From an uncultured Clostridia bacterium (GTDB lineage Bacteria; Bacillota_A; Clostridia; Oscillospirales; Oscillospiraceae), in the NCBI GenBank assembly GCA_946408145.1, contig CAMJQX010000109.1, forward strand, positions 1 through 5,683: DNA of 5,683 nt, in the 5' to 3' direction. Below are positions 1 through 5,207 of the stretch, one piece after another; within the stretch, counting starts at the first letter, position 1, and every line of letters begins with the position of its first letter. The translations under genes were made by a program, and so were the position numbers. The notes beneath the pieces were generated by a model. That model was not told where the DNA came from. It made no database searches and saw only the letters and a list, made by a program, of their open reading frames with translations.

Positions 1-1098
1 GACGCGCTGAAGAAGGCCAAGGAGGAGGGCTCCGAGGACCCGGACATCGACCGGTTGATCCTTGAGGCCGAGACGGAGCTCGCACAGGACAAGCTGCGCC
101 TGGAGGAGGCGCTGGCCCGTGAGGCGGCGCTGCTGGACCCCGCCAGCCAGATCGAACTGACCGAGGCCGAACGCGCCGTGCAGGAGGCCGACGACAAGGT
201 GCGCAACGCGGAGGACGCCTATTCCGACGCGCAGACCGCAGAGGCAGCGGCCGCGGCCAAGGTCGAGGCCATCCAGGCCGTGATCGACGAGATCATGGGC
301 ACCGAGACCGTCAGCGAGGAATACAAGAAGGCCAAGGCGGACTATATCGCCGCAGAGGACAGGCTCTTCACGCTCGAAAACAACCTCGAGCTCAAGAAGA
401 TCAGCGACGCCAAGAGCCAGTCCCTGAGCTATCTGGATCTGACCGACCTCGGTCAGCAGATCGAGAAGGCCAAGCAGAAGCTGGCCGAGCTCTCCGGCGG
501 CGAGGAGAACCAGATCCTCGCGAAGGTCTCCGGCACGGTGCAGTCGGTCGAGTGCACCGCGGGCGAGACCAAGGCCAAGGGCGACGCCCTTGCGACCATC
601 GAGGTGCCGGACATGGGCTACACCCTGTCCTTCACGGTCACCAACGACCAGGCCCGCCGCCTGAAGGTGGGCGACACGGCGACGGTCTCCAACTACTACT
701 GGGGCAAGCAGATCACGGCGACGCTGGAGTCCATCCGCGTGGATCCGAAGAACCCGCAGACAAACAAGCTGCTGACCTTCAACGTCGACGGCGACGTGAA
801 CGTCGGCGCGGAGCTCACCATCTCCGTCGGCCAGAAGAGCGCCAACTACGACCTGATCGTGCCGAACTCCGCCGTCCGCAGCGACGCCAACGGCAGCTTC
901 GTCCTCAAGATCGAGGCCAAGAGCTCCCCGCTGGGCAACCGCTACATCGCCCGCCGCGTCAATGTGGAGGTGCTGGCCGAGGACGATATGAACTCCGCCG
1001 TCACGGGCGATCTCTCCAACTGGGGCGATTTCGTCATCACGACCTCCAACGCTCCGGTCAAGAGCGGCGACATGGTGCGTCTGGCGGACAACGGCTGA
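1..1098 (+). CDS. HlyD/RND-type membrane-fusion (periplasmic adaptor) protein, 5' end missing
   Basis: The frame is open from base 1 to the TGA at 1096-1098, so 365 residues are visible and the N-terminus lies outside the window. The TTG at 55 is internal, not a start. Residues 1 to about 165 are rich in Ala, Glu, Lys, Leu and Asp and look like a long, very acidic coiled-coil hairpin. A half lipoyl/biotinyl-like motif follows (about 172-204, starting ILAKVSGTV and ending EVPD). Next come a beta-barrel-like stretch (about 205-270, with VGDTATVSNYYWG near 223) and a membrane-proximal-like C-terminal part (from about 283, IVPNSAVRSDANG). This order is typical of adaptors in MacA/HlyD/YknX-type export systems, which bridge a transporter to the cell exterior. 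The first lipoyl half and the membrane anchor should be upstream. The next gene starts one base after the stop, so the two are very likely co-transcribed. The exported substrate cannot be told. Confidence 0.85.
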   Translation, partial: DALKKAKEEGSEDPDIDRLILEAETELAQDKLRLEEALAREAALLDPASQIELTEAERAVQEADDKVRNAEDAYSDAQTAEAAAAAKVEAIQAVIDEIMGTETVSEEYKKAKADYIAAEDRLFTLENNLELKKISDAKSQSLSYLDLTDLGQQIEKAKQKLAELSGGEENQILAKVSGTVQSVECTAGETKAKGDALATIEVPDMGYTLSFTVTNDQARRLKVGDTATVSNYYWGKQITATLESIRVDPKNPQTNKLLTFNVDGDVNVGAELTISVGQKSANYDLIVPNSAVRSDANGSFVLKIEAKSSPLGNRYIARRVNVEVLAEDDMNSAVTGDLSNWGDFVITTSNAPVKSGDMVRLADNG

Positions 1099-1099
1099 T

Positions 1100-2185
1100 A
1101 TGAGAAGGCGTAAAAGCAAGAAGGAACGGATCGCGCTGCTGATCCTGTGCGCTGCGCTCACGCTGCTGGCGGCCGCCTGCTTTCTCTTCGCGTTCGTTCT
1201 GGGCGGAGAGCTGGATTCCCAGCGGGCGGCCGAGCGCTGGCAGGGCGAGGCTGACATGGAGTTCAGACAGCTCAGCTGCTTCGTGCCGGTGGACGAGAAG
1301 CTGTCGCTCAACCAGATCTACCAGTTCCGCACGGATATGATGAAGCGCCTGCATGAGGCGGCGCTGGATGCGGACAGCGAGCAGACGCTCTTTGTGGACG
1401 CCTGGAGCTGCACGGGCAAGGCCCTGGCCAGCACCGATCTCGGTAAGGGCGACGCGAATGTCATCGCCGTGGGCGGCAATTTCTTCCATTTCCACCCGCT
1501 GCGCCTCATGAGCGGCAGCTATTTTCAGGAGGGCGACCTGATGCAGGACCTCGTCCTGCTGGATGAGGAACTGGCCTGGATCCTTTTCGGCAGCTCGGAC
1601 CTGCAGGGCCTGACGATGAAGATCGACGGCGTCCCCTTCCAGATCGCGGGCGTGATCCGGCGCGAGCAGGATTTTGCAAGTCACAAGGCCTACACGGCGG
1701 GCATGGGGCTGTTCATGTCCTATGACGCCTGGAAGAGCCTGCACGAGACCGCCGGCATCACGACGTATGAACTGGTGCTCGCCGAGCCGGTAAAAAACTT
1801 CGCCGCAAACTTCACGCGCGAGAAATTCCCCATCGGGCACGGCGAGATCGTCGTCAACAGCGGCCGCTTTCAGATGGGCAGGCTCCTGGGTCTGGTGGGC
1901 CAGTTCGGTACGCGCAGCATGCAGAAGCTCGGCGTGCTGCTGCCCTATTGGGAGAACGCCGCCCGCTGCATGGAGGACTACTGCGCGCTGCTGTGCTTCC
2001 TGGGCTGGCTTTTTATCCTGATCCCGGCGATCGTGCTGACCGTCACGCTCTTCCGGCTGCTCCGACGAGGGAAGGAAAAGCTGACGGACGAGGTGCTGCC
2101 CGGCTGGCGGGACAACGCGGAGGAATTTGTCCGTGTGCGTCGGCGCCGCCGCTGGGAGAAGAAACAGGGCAAACACGAGGCATGA
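1100..2185 (+). CDS. Two-TM protein with MacB-like extracytoplasmic core domain (ABC transporter permease-related)
   Basis: This is a 361-residue protein. A basic N-terminus (MRRRKSKKER) precedes a membrane segment at about 11-34. An extracytoplasmic domain of about 255 residues follows, then a second membrane segment at about 296-318 and a very basic cytoplasmic tail (RVRRRRRWEKKQ). The central part reads like a MacB periplasmic core (MacB_PCD): a VAVGGNFF strand, a LMSGSYF turn, a VLLDEELAWILFG helix, then MKIDGVPFQIAGVIRRE. In full MacB/FtsX permeases this domain is followed by a three-helix FtsX domain. Here only one C-terminal helix is present before the stop and terminator, so it is probably an accessory or half permease rather than a complete channel. 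The start ATG lies one base past the adaptor stop (TGA-T-ATG) with no strong Shine-Dalgarno site, which suggests translational coupling. A degenerate permease is an alternative, but the frame is intact. Confidence 0.75.
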   Translation: MRRRKSKKERIALLILCAALTLLAAACFLFAFVLGGELDSQRAAERWQGEADMEFRQLSCFVPVDEKLSLNQIYQFRTDMMKRLHEAALDADSEQTLFVDAWSCTGKALASTDLGKGDANVIAVGGNFFHFHPLRLMSGSYFQEGDLMQDLVLLDEELAWILFGSSDLQGLTMKIDGVPFQIAGVIRREQDFASHKAYTAGMGLFMSYDAWKSLHETAGITTYELVLAEPVKNFAANFTREKFPIGHGEIVVNSGRFQMGRLLGLVGQFGTRSMQKLGVLLPYWENAARCMEDYCALLCFLGWLFILIPAIVLTVTLFRLLRRGKEKLTDEVLPGWRDNAEEFVRVRRRRRWEKKQGKHEA

Positions 2186-2189
2186 TATG

Positions 2190-2222
2190 AAAAAAGGACG
2201 CAGTTTGCACCGCGTCCTTTTT
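2190..2222 (+). terminator. Rho-independent terminator of the export operon (copy 1 of a duplicated hairpin)
   Basis: The 11-base arm AAAAAGGACGC (2191-2201) is exactly complementary to GCGTCCTTTTT (2212-2222). Inside are an A-C mismatch, two further pairs and a TTGC loop. The T run at 2218-2222 serves the plus strand. The A6 run at 2190-2195 would act as a T tract on the minus strand, so it could work in both directions. It begins 4 bases after the stop of the two-TM protein. Bases 2188-2222 match 2384-2418 with only two differences. Confidence 0.88.
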
Positions 2223-2274
2223 GCAGACCGTAGACAAACCCAACGCGACCAGGATGGACGCGCATGGGGAGAGC

Positions 2275-2302
2275 GCGAGAGGGGATGGTAGTCCCCTTTC
2301 GC
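2275..2302. repeat. Inverted repeat (hairpin 2 of the intergenic cluster)
   Basis: Arms GCGAGAGGGGA (2275-2285) and TCCCCTTTCGC (2292-2302) pair over 11 positions with one G-T wobble, around a 6-base loop TGGTAG. There is no T tract after it, so it does not look like a terminator. It may be an RNA-processing or stability structure, or part of a repeat element; the sequence does not decide. Confidence 0.65.
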
Positions 2303-2314
2303 GATACAATCCTT

Positions 2315-2352
2315 GCAAAAATGGGAACTTTTTCGGAAGTTTCCATTTTTGC
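2315..2352. repeat. Inverted repeat (hairpin 3), 16-bp arms
   Basis: Arms 2315-2330 (GCAAAAATGGGAACTT) and 2337-2352 (AAGTTTCCATTTTTGC) pair over 16 positions with a single G-T wobble, around the loop TTTCGG. The stem has A5/T5 in its lower part, so it could act as a weak bidirectional terminator. The T run is inside the stem and is followed by GCGTC rather than more T. Confidence 0.75.
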
Positions 2353-2355
2353 GTC

Positions 2356-2386
2356 TCAAGCTGTCGACACTATGTCGACAGCTTGA
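2356..2386. repeat. Perfect 14-bp inverted repeat (hairpin 4) containing two GTCGAC sites
   Basis: Arms TCAAGCTGTCGACA (2356-2369) and TGTCGACAGCTTGA (2373-2386) are exact reverse complements around the 3-base spacer CTA. Each arm contains the self-complementary hexamer GTCGAC. The right arm touches the A tract of the next hairpin at base 2386, so the two structures stack end to end. This symmetry could also be a protein-binding or cleavage site in DNA. Confidence 0.8.
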
Positions 2387-2418
2387 AAAAAGGACGCGGT
2401 TTGAACCGCGTCCTTTTT
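2386..2418 (-). terminator. Bidirectional terminator ending the rsmI operon (copy 2 of the duplicated hairpin)
   Basis: Arms 2387-2401 and 2404-2418 are perfectly complementary over 15 positions; in practice the loop is the four bases TTGA. The core stem is GGACGCGGT paired with ACCGCGTCC. Read on the minus strand, it starts 12 bases after the methyltransferase stop and ends in T6 (complement of A6 at 2386-2391). Read on the plus strand it ends in T5 at 2414-2418. Compared with the copy at 2188-2222, the two differences remove the A-C mismatch and lengthen the stem. Confidence 0.9.
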
Positions 2419-2430
2419 ATTATCCGTTTT

Positions 2431-3582
2431 TCAGTCTTCCGTTTCCAGCTCCAGCAGCGTCTGCCGGAAGCCGTAACGATCCGCGAGGGCGCGGGCCTGC
2501 GCGCGTCCCTCTGTGCCGCGGCGGCCGCTGCGGCGGGCGCGGATCATCAGGTTCTTCGGCGTGCTGTCGAAATCCGTGAACTCGATCATATCCACTGTGT
2601 AGCCGCGATCCTCCAGCACCAGCGCGCGGATGGCGTCGGTCAGCAGGGCGGCCATGCGCTCCTGAAGGATGCCGTGGCGCAGGAAGACGTCCAGCTCGCC
2701 GCCCCTGCGGATCGAGCTGTTGATCTCGTGCTGGCAGCAGGGCACCGAGAAAATGTGCTGCGCGCCCTTCCGGATGGCGTAGTGCAGGGCGTAGTCGGTG
2801 GCGGTGTCGCAGGCGTGGAGCGTGACCACCATGTCCACCTTCTCGTCGTACAGCACATCCTTCGACACGTCCGCGTGCACGAAGCGCAGCCCCGTATAGC
2901 CGTACTTTTCGGCGATGGCGCCGCAGCGCTCGACCACATCCTCCTTCAGATCGTAGCCGATGATCTTCACGTCCATGCCGCGCTTGACAGAGAAGTAGTA
3001 GTAGAGGATGAAGGTCAGGTAGCTCTTGCCGCAGCCGAAGTCGAGGATCGTGATCTGCTTTTGGTCGCTGCCCGCAAAGGCCTGGTCGATGAGCTCGACG
3101 AAGCGGTTGATCTGCCGGTACTTGTCCCAGCGCGCCTTCACGATGCGATAGTCCGGCGTGAACACGCCCAGATCGACCAGCGCCGGGATCGCCTCGCCCT
3201 CGCGCAGGAGGTACTGCTTCTCGCGGTCGTGACCCTGCACGGCAGCCGGACGCGGCACCGCCGCGCCGCCGGTCTTTTTGTACAGGCCGTTCTGCCGCAG
3301 GCTGTACTGGGCGGAGGCCTCCTCCGTCACGATCAGGGCCTGGCGGTAGCGCCCGTCCAGTTCGTCGGCGCACAGGCGCAGCAGGGCCTCGCCCTCCAGA
3401 TTCTGATGGAAGGCCTGCGCGCCGCGCTGCCGTTCCAGCTGAAAGATGCGCCTGCCCCTGTGCAGCAGCGGGCGGACGGAGAGCTTCGCGTCCGCGCTCT
3501 TGTCCATCGGCTGGCTGAACACGGCATTGGAGAGCGTGTCCAGCGCGGCGGAGAGTTCGCTCGTCAGGTTCTTTTCTCTCAT
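2431..3582 (-). CDS. Class I SAM-dependent methyltransferase, Methyltransf_32-like, coupled to rsmI
   Basis: This is a 383-residue protein. The C-terminal Rossmann domain shows the SAM-binding motif ILDFGCGKS (179-187), an acidic residue ending strand 2 (GYDLKEDVV, D211), and HAD at 237-239. These are followed by the family-specific LHACDTATD (255-263), VPCCQHE (280-286) and TPKNLMIRARR (341-351). The HAC/AT-D and PCC-H pattern is like that of Methyltransf_32 proteins, a group that includes the eukaryotic tRNA methyltransferase TRM13. The N-terminal 150 residues are a basic domain (RRIFQLERQRG, HDREKQYLL) that could bind RNA. Its ATG overlaps the rsmI stop as ATGA, and no Shine-Dalgarno site is obvious, so translation is probably coupled. 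The substrate is unknown. A role in rRNA or tRNA modification is inferred from the motif resemblance and from rsmI. The C-terminal tail from about 350 is Arg-rich. Confidence 0.85.
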   Translation of the reverse strand: MREKNLTSELSAALDTLSNAVFSQPMDKSADAKLSVRPLLHRGRRIFQLERQRGAQAFHQNLEGEALLRLCADELDGRYRQALIVTEEASAQYSLRQNGLYKKTGGAAVPRPAAVQGHDREKQYLLREGEAIPALVDLGVFTPDYRIVKARWDKYRQINRFVELIDQAFAGSDQKQITILDFGCGKSYLTFILYYYFSVKRGMDVKIIGYDLKEDVVERCGAIAEKYGYTGLRFVHADVSKDVLYDEKVDMVVTLHACDTATDYALHYAIRKGAQHIFSVPCCQHEINSSIRRGGELDVFLRHGILQERMAALLTDAIRALVLEDRGYTVDMIEFTDFDSTPKNLMIRARRSGRRGTEGRAQARALADRYGFRQTLLELETED

Positions 3583-4454
3583 TCGAACATTTTTTTCAGT
3601 CTCAGGGCCGCGGCCTTGAGCTCGTTTTTGCTGTAGGAGTTGTTCTCGTCGGCGAGGACCGCCGCGACGGCGTCCTTGCTGTTCAGCCCGCGGACCGCCA
3701 TGGCGTCGACCAGCATGGCCTCGGGAGAGACCGTGTGCTCCACCTTGTTGAACACATACTCCGGCGCGACCTCCAGCACCACGGCGTATTCGCCCTTGTC
3801 GTAATTGCCCTTGGCCAGCAGCTGCTCCTTGACCTCCGCGGGCGTGCCGCGAAAGCTCATCTCGTGCAGCTTCGTCATGTCGTTGCAGAGGCAGAGGCGC
3901 ACGTCGGCCTCGCTGTCGATGAAGAAGTCCACAAGCTCCATGATGCGCTTGGGGGACTCGTAGAGCGCGAAGGTGCGCGTGTCGCCCCGGCGCAGGCGCT
4001 CCAGCAGCTTCCGGCGCTCGGCGTTTTCGCGCGGGAAGAAGCCGAAGAAGGTGAAGGAGCTCAGGTCGAAGCCGGAGATCGCGAGAGCGTTCACCGCGGC
4101 GCAGCAGCCGGGTATGCCGACCACGCGGATGCCCTCTTCGACGGCGGCCTTGATGAGCTCGTTGCCGGGGTCGGAGATGCAGGGGGTGCCCGCGTCCGTG
4201 ATGACGGCGACGCTCTTGCCGGCCTTCATCTCATTGATAAAGTATCTGGCCTTGCCGTATTCGTTGAACTTGTGGTTCGAGACCAGCTTGTTCTTGACGC
4301 CGAGCTTGTTGAGCAGCACCATGGAGCGGCGCGTGTCCTCGGCGGCGATGATGTCCGCGTCCGTGAGGATCTGCGTCCCGCGGGGAGACATGTCCCGCGA
4401 GTTGCCGATGGGCGTCGCGACGATGTATAAGGTCCCGGCCGTGATCTCTTCCAT
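3579..4454 (-). CDS. rsmI: 16S rRNA (cytidine1402-2'-O)-methyltransferase RsmI
   Basis: This 291-residue protein has the usual RsmI length and motif order. It begins with GTLYIVATPIGN (7-18), then AAEDTRRS (37-44), TDAGTPCISDPG (86-97), an IPGCCAAVNALAISGF segment (114-129), FFGFFPRE (136-143) and YESPKRI (165-171). MTKLHE (193-198) with RGTPAEV and GEYAVVLE (221-228) follow, and a helical C-terminal domain begins around 243. RsmI methylates the 2'-O of C1402 in 16S rRNA at the decoding site, using SAM, and belongs to the tetrapyrrole-methylase fold. The ATG at 4454 is supported by GGAGG five bases upstream and a strong promoter. Two places differ from the versions I remember as usual: GCCA where a GPSA-type turn is common, and CNDMTK where an ARELTK-type segment is common. 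The gene overlaps the next one by four bases and leads that operon. Confidence 0.95.
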   Translation of the reverse strand: MEEITAGTLYIVATPIGNSRDMSPRGTQILTDADIIAAEDTRRSMVLLNKLGVKNKLVSNHKFNEYGKARYFINEMKAGKSVAVITDAGTPCISDPGNELIKAAVEEGIRVVGIPGCCAAVNALAISGFDLSSFTFFGFFPRENAERRKLLERLRRGDTRTFALYESPKRIMELVDFFIDSEADVRLCLCNDMTKLHEMSFRGTPAEVKEQLLAKGNYDKGEYAVVLEVAPEYVFNKVEHTVSPEAMLVDAMAVRGLNSKDAVAAVLADENNSYSKNELKAAALRLKKMFE

Positions 4455-4459
4455 AGAAG

Positions 4460-4464
4460 CCTCC
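4460..4464 (-). promoter_or_regulatory. Ribosome binding site of rsmI
   Basis: GGAGG on the minus strand (CCTCC on the plus strand) sits five bases before the ATG at 4454-4452. It supports that start over any upstream in-frame codon. Confidence 0.85.
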
Positions 4465-4496
4465 GTGTGTATTCAAAAACCTCAGTCTAAACAATA

Positions 4497-4525
4497 ATTA
4501 TATCGTATCGAAAACCGTTTGACAA
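4497..4525 (-). promoter_or_regulatory. Sigma-70/sigma-A promoter of the rsmI operon
   Basis: On the minus strand the -35 box is TTGTCA (4525-4520), five of six matches to TTGACA. The -10 box is a perfect TATAAT (4502-4497), with a 17-bp spacer. Transcription would begin near 4490, giving a leader of about 36 bases that includes the GGAGG site. I see no operator-like repeat around it, so expression is likely constitutive. Confidence 0.9.
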
Positions 4526-4526
4526 C

Positions 4527-4552
4527 AAAAACCGGAGCATGTCTCCGGTTTT
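4527..4552 (-). terminator. Rho-independent terminator of the NUDIX gene
   Basis: The stem AAAACCGGAG (4528-4537) pairs exactly with CTCCGGTTTT (4543-4552) around the loop CATGT. On the minus strand it ends in T5 (complement of 4527-4531), about 75 bases after the NUDIX stop. Only one base separates the T tract from the rsmI -35 box. The plus-strand T run has four bases, and no plus-strand gene precedes it, so the minus strand is the likely working direction. Confidence 0.85.
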
Positions 4553-4627
4553 CGGTCCCGCACGGCAAAGCCTTCGGGGACGAAGGAAGGCACAGAAGCA
4601 GGAAATGCTTTTTCGGGAGAGAGTTGC

Positions 4628-5095
4628 TTACAGCCGCTTCCCGTCCAGCACCGCCTCGACCAGCCTGTCGCCCTCATAGCGGAGCTTGAGCGAGAAGAAG
4701 GGCGCGTCCTCCTCCAGCAGACGGAGGAAGATCCTGTCGCCCTCCCAGATGGGCTTTTCCAGGAGCTCCCGCTTGCCGATCCACTCCAGCGTCCCCTCCT
4801 CGCAGTCCCTGCGCGGCTCGCCCTCGAAGTCGTCGGAAGTGAAGAGGTGCATGTACTCGGTGCCCCAGAGATCGGACACGAAGCTCACGATCCCGCGGAA
4901 GCGCCAGGAGCGCAGCCGCAGGCCCGTCTCCTCCCGCACCTCGCGCAGCAGGCAGTCCTCCGGGCTCTCGCCCTCCTCGAACTTGCCGCCGATGCCGACC
5001 CATTTGTCCCTGTTCTCGTCCGCTTCTTTTTTGACGCGGTGCATCATCAGATACTTCCCGCCGCGCTCGATGTGGCAGAGCGTGGTATTGCGCAT
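4628..5095 (-). CDS. NUDIX hydrolase, MutT/MutX-like (probable 8-oxo-dGTP or related nucleotide diphosphatase)
   Basis: This 155-residue protein carries a complete Nudix box, G-x5-E-x7-REUxEExGU: G37, E43, then REVREETGL at 51-59. The glutamates bind the catalytic metal. The preceding KWVGIGGKFEEGE (31-43) and the MMHRVKKEADE strand (17-27) resemble MutX/MTH1-like sanitising enzymes, which hydrolyse oxidised dNTPs to monophosphates; the exact substrate cannot be fixed from sequence. A GTG at 5104 extends the frame by three codons. However, that GTG lies inside the Shine-Dalgarno sequence AGGTGATC, so ATG at 5095 is the better start. The protein is soluble, with no signal peptide. It is a single-gene unit, divergent from the secreted hydrolase, with its own terminator at 4527-4552. 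Confidence 0.9.
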   Translation of the reverse strand: MRNTTLCHIERGGKYLMMHRVKKEADENRDKWVGIGGKFEEGESPEDCLLREVREETGLRLRSWRFRGIVSFVSDLWGTEYMHLFTSDDFEGEPRRDCEEGTLEWIGKRELLEKPIWEGDRIFLRLLEEDAPFFSLKLRYEGDRLVEAVLDGKRL

Positions 5096-5098
5096 GGA

Positions 5099-5109
5099 GA
5101 TCACCTCTC
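5099..5109 (-). promoter_or_regulatory. Shine-Dalgarno site that fixes the NUDIX start
   Basis: Minus-strand GAGAGGTGATC ends three bases before ATG 5095. Its AGGTGATC part is an exact 8-base complement of the 16S rRNA 3' tail (GATCACCT). The alternative GTG start at 5104-5102 falls within this site and so is unlikely to be used. Confidence 0.8.
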
Positions 5110-5113
5110 CGCT

Positions 5114-5142
5114 ATTCTATCACAGGGAAAGAAAAATGAACA
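5114..5142 (-). promoter_or_regulatory. Candidate promoter of the NUDIX gene
   Basis: On the minus strand a good -10 box TAGAAT (5119-5114) lies 17 bp from a poor -35 match TGTTCA (5142-5137), three of six to consensus. The -10 is about 18 bases before the start codon, so the leader is very short, mostly just the Shine-Dalgarno site. It is tentative because of the weak -35. Confidence 0.45.
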
Positions 5143-5149
5143 GCATGGA

Positions 5150-5178
5150 TTGTCTTGCGGGGAAAAGGGTGGTATACT
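5150..5178 (+). promoter_or_regulatory. Promoter of the secreted hydrolase gene
   Basis: The -35 box TTGTCT (5150-5155) and -10 box TATACT (5173-5178) are separated by 17 bp, and TG at 5170-5171 gives an extended -10. Transcription would start near 5185, about 23 bases before the ATG. Its -35 lies seven bases from that of the candidate minus-strand promoter, so the two are back to back and could share regulation. Confidence 0.8.
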
Positions 5179-5194
5179 ACTGATAATTCCGACG

Positions 5195-5200
5195 AGGAGA
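5195..5200 (+). promoter_or_regulatory. Ribosome binding site of the secreted hydrolase
   Basis: AGGAGA lies seven bases before the ATG at 5208-5210 and fixes this start, which also begins a clean signal peptide. Confidence 0.8.
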
Positions 5201-5207
5201 GAGAAAA

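Larger units (their letters stand above)
2186..2430. other. Convergent intergenic region packed with five hairpins
   Basis: This spacer separates the plus-strand export operon from the minus-strand rsmI operon. I find no credible gene in it. It holds five inverted repeats in a row: 2190-2222, 2275-2302, 2315-2352, 2356-2386 and 2386-2418. The last three are virtually contiguous. The first and last are near-identical copies of the same terminator sequence. The only longer unstructured piece is about 2223-2274. The arrangement goes well beyond what two convergent terminators need and may be an inserted palindromic repeat element. Confidence 0.8.

Noticed and set aside
55..57. TTG as the start of the adaptor gene
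   Set aside because: The same frame is open back to base 1, the upstream codons continue the coiled coil, and there is no Shine-Dalgarno site before it.
1058..2359. 433-codon open frame on the minus strand
   Set aside because: It is antisense to the MacB-like gene, crosses its terminator and has no recognisable domain or Shine-Dalgarno site. Long antisense frames are expected at this GC content.
2186..2430. CRISPR array suggested by repeated short palindromes
   Set aside because: There are only two copies of one repeat with 161 bases between them, the other hairpins are unrelated in sequence, and no cas gene is present.
2221..3636. 471-codon open frame on the plus strand
   Set aside because: It runs antisense through the hairpin spacer and the methyltransferase gene. 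Its product is low-complexity (Ala/Val/His/Gln-rich) without motifs, while the minus strand encodes clear SAM-binding motifs.
3735..4430. 231-codon open frame on the plus strand
   Set aside because: It lies antisense to rsmI with typical shadow composition and no motif.
4571..4586. Small hairpin CCTTCG/CGAAGG and a nearby 5-bp stem at 4596-4610 between the NUDIX stop and its terminator
   Set aside because: The stems are only 5-6 bp and common by chance in this base composition. I see no terminator or riboswitch in 4553-4627.
4686..5183. 165- and 179-codon open frames on the plus strand over the NUDIX gene
   Set aside because: They are Ser/Arg- or Ala/His-rich shadows of a gene with a perfect Nudix box, and one runs through both divergent promoters.
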